Both the position numbers and the translations under genes were made by a program. Shown here piece after piece: positions 62,520-64,000 of a DNA stretch of 64,000 nucleotides. The DNA comes from BS150m-G50 sp964501185 [NCBI: uncultured Bacteroidia bacterium]. Lineage in GTDB: Bacteria; CAIWAD01; BS150m-G50. Under the pieces are notes generated by a model. It searched no databases, was not told the DNA's origin, and saw only the letters and a list, made by a program, of their open reading frames with translations. Location of the stretch: the NCBI GenBank assembly GCA_964501185.1, contig CAZCRT010000002.1, positions 58,680 to 122,679 on the forward strand, read 5' to 3'. Within the stretch, counting starts at the first letter, position 1, and each line of letters opens with the position of its first letter.

Positions 62520-63821
62520 TCAGGGAGATCCGGTCAGGTATTTTTCCGGATCCAGCCGTTGCCGTTCCCGCCATATCTCGAAGTGGAGTTTCTGCCCGGA
62601 GTTACCCAGTTGATGCTGCCGGGAAACCTGTTGTGCCGGTTTAACAGAAACAGTTTCCAGTCCGGCATAAACTGTGAAGTAGCCATCAGCGTGTTCCAGT
62701 AGCAGAGTCTGGCCAAATCCTGGTAACCAGGTAATCTCAAGAACTCTGCCGGCTGCTACGGACCGGACAGCAGCACCGTTACTGAGAATATCGATACCGG
62801 GATTGTCCAGGGAAGTTCCGGAATCGTGATCTTGAAGCAGACCAAAATGACGGCTTATGCTACCATTGACAGGCCAGGGGGTATTACCACGGCTCAGGCT
62901 GCCGGGAGTGATGCTCACACCGGATGGTACCGGAGGTGTTGACTCTGCAGGATTACCCAGTCGCGATTCAGCATATTCCCTCTCCGTTGCGCGCTCATTC
63001 ATAGCTGATTCACGATTGGCAGCAGCACGGCGATACAGTTGCAGTTTCTGCTCAATTGTCTTTTGTGCCCGTTGACGTTGAAGTAGAAATGCCTCCCATT
63101 GCTGTTTGTCGTTCTGCACACTTTCCAGAGTGGCCCGATATTCAGTACGGTCTGCTTCGAGGGATTGAATTCGCTCAGATTGCAGCTCACGCAACTCCCG
63201 CTGATGGGCAAGGTTGACGTTGTGAGATTTCTGCAATGCTGTCAATTCCATACCCACCTGTTGCAATGAATCTGCAAGCAGGTTGGTACGGGCAATTTCG
63301 TCAGACAACTGCTTCCGCCGGTCAACTACAGAACGGTTGAGGCTGCGTAGAAAAGTATGCCGTCTCAGAAAACTCGAGATATCTTCGCTGGCCAGTAATT
63401 GCTCGCCCAGAGGCAGGGGCAATGCCATGTACAGCTTTCGTACGATGCGACGGAATCGCTGTTGTAATGTGTCACGCCTCTGAACAGCAGCGTCATACTG
63501 TTGTCTGATTGTCACTTCAAGTCCGGATAGAATCTCCTGCTCCGAAGTAATACGGAGCAGATCACTTTCCAGATAATTCACCTGTGCTGTTGCCTCATCC
63601 AGCAGACGATGACTCAGGTTCAATCTCCTCTGCAGCGCATCCAGTTGTTGCAGTTGGTCCTGTTCAGTGCGAGTCAGTTGCGTCAGAGAGTCGGTCAACA
63701 GACTGATTGACTGCTGTAGAGAATCGAACAGGGCCTGTGATAATTGCAAACGTGAAGTAGCATCAGCGCTTTGAAGGCCGACAAAAAAAATAGACAGTAT
63801 CAGGCAAACTCTGAATTGCAT
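62520..63821 (-). CDS. EnvC-like coiled-coil protein with degenerate LytM domain
   Basis: A 433-residue exported protein. The signal peptide is MQFRVCLILSIFFVGLQSAD, cleavage near ADA. Residues about 25-290 are long coiled coils (LQQSISLLTDSLTQLTRTEQ and following). Residues about 330-430 are an M23/LytM fold, but where active enzymes have HxxxD there is NPGIDI, so the first zinc His is missing; LHFEIW near residue 412 keeps the second. This matches EnvC, which activates amidases instead of cutting. The obvious client is the amidase at 13045-14517. The frame can be extended to 63965, but no sensible signal peptide would result. It starts the minus-strand operon to holB. Confidence 0.88.
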   Translation of the reverse strand: MQFRVCLILSIFFVGLQSADATSRLQLSQALFDSLQQSISLLTDSLTQLTRTEQDQLQQLDALQRRLNLSHRLLDEATAQVNYLESDLLRITSEQEILSGLEVTIRQQYDAAVQRRDTLQQRFRRIVRKLYMALPLPLGEQLLASEDISSFLRRHTFLRSLNRSVVDRRKQLSDEIARTNLLADSLQQVGMELTALQKSHNVNLAHQRELRELQSERIQSLEADRTEYRATLESVQNDKQQWEAFLLQRQRAQKTIEQKLQLYRRAAANRESAMNERATEREYAESRLGNPAESTPPVPSGVSITPGSLSRGNTPWPVNGSISRHFGLLQDHDSGTSLDNPGIDILSNGAAVRSVAAGRVLEITWLPGFGQTLLLEHADGYFTVYAGLETVSVKPAQQVSRQHQLGNSGQKLHFEIWRERQRLDPEKYLTGSP

Positions 63822-63874
63822 CTCATTCCAGTGATGAAGATATGAATAACTATTCCGGGCCTGTGAATCTGTGT

Positions 63875-63903
63875 CGTATAATCTGCAGAGTACATCGCGT
63901 GAA
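63875..63903 (-). promoter_or_regulatory. Candidate sigma-70 promoter of the EnvC-like operon
   Basis: On the minus strand TTCACG (63903-63898) and TATACG (63880-63875) are spaced by 17 bases, each four of six to consensus. It lies 54 bases before the EnvC-like ATG. Reasonable but unproven. Confidence 0.38.
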
Positions 63904-63945
63904 TACAACCGCATTAACAGTGTACCAGGCCGCGGTGCTGACTCA

Positions 63946-63972
63946 TAAAAAAAGCCCGGCGTCAACCGGGCT
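63946..63972 (-). terminator. Terminator of a minus-strand gene beyond the right edge
   Basis: On the minus strand AGCCCGG-TTGACG-CCGGGCT is followed by a run of T from 63952 to 63947. This is a classic intrinsic terminator. It separates an unseen minus-strand gene to the right from the EnvC-like operon. Confidence 0.85.
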
Positions 63973-64000
63973 CTCTGTATTCGCTTGAAAGAGGATTAAT

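Overview
This is a gene-dense chromosomal window of roughly even GC from a flagellated, Gram-negative bacterium. Diderm markers are an LpxL/HtrB-type lipid A acyltransferase, a heptosyltransferase-family enzyme, LytM/EnvC-type proteins, an N-acetylmuramoyl-L-alanine amidase and lipoproteins. Firmicute-like housekeeping genes sit beside them: RNase Y, RicT, ScpA/ScpB, type III pantothenate kinase and type II dehydroquinase. A secreted protein of the family often mislabelled 'asparagine synthetase B', paired with a TPR protein, is an arrangement I associate with the Bacteroidota and wider FCB group. An uncultured FCB-type lineage is my best guess; a marker-gene tree would be needed to fix it. 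No rRNA, tRNA, CRISPR array, prophage or intact insertion sequence was seen.

Layout. 1-24850 is one long run of plus-strand genes: the end of a SpoIID-like gene, prfB with its programmed frameshift, nrnA, a fused radical-SAM protein, dxs, ispH, pepA, a PHP phosphoesterase, rny, a small zinc ribbon, coaX, a cell-wall amidase, greA, a PspC protein, aroE and aroQ. It continues with a five-gene envelope-glycan block (flippase, FemAB-like, deacetylase-like, two glycosyltransferases), then folD and cdsA. 24851-26766 holds a solitary flagellin gene on the minus strand with a good sigma-28 promoter, surrounded by repeat-like non-coding DNA. 26767-34232 carries tex, a probable lipoprotein, three glycosyltransferases and a LytM lipoprotein. 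34838-37036 is gap-pgk behind a 560-base non-coding region.

37085-44437 is a minus-strand operon: radical SAM, PfkB kinase, nuclease-helicase fusion, AsnB-like secreted protein, TPR protein. An orphan 112-residue gene with a sigma-54-like promoter follows, converging on a beta-CASP metallo-hydrolase. 46897-55630 is plus strand: amidohydrolase, LpxL-like, heptosyltransferase-like, then trpS-scpA-scpB-rluB-aminotransferase-cmk. It meets head-on, with no spacer, a minus-strand block that reads from the right as EnvC-like, holB, ricT, metG and a soluble hybrid histidine kinase.

How the genes work together. Three themes recur. Core information processing includes RF2, RNase Y and RicT, GreA, Tex, TrpRS, MetRS, HolB, ScpAB and RluB. 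Central and isoprenoid/aromatic metabolism includes Dxs, IspH, AroE, AroQ, GAPDH, PGK, FolD and CoaX. Envelope construction includes CdsA, LpxL-like, GT9, two glycan blocks, an amidase and a degenerate LytM protein that could activate it. Nine gene junctions overlap by NTGA or TAATG and many starts are GTG or TTG; rluB appears to start with CTG. The least explained items are the AsnB-like/TPR pair, the sigma-54-driven orphan gene, the structured leader before aroE, and a minus-strand terminator at 34257-34274 with no minus-strand gene in front of it.
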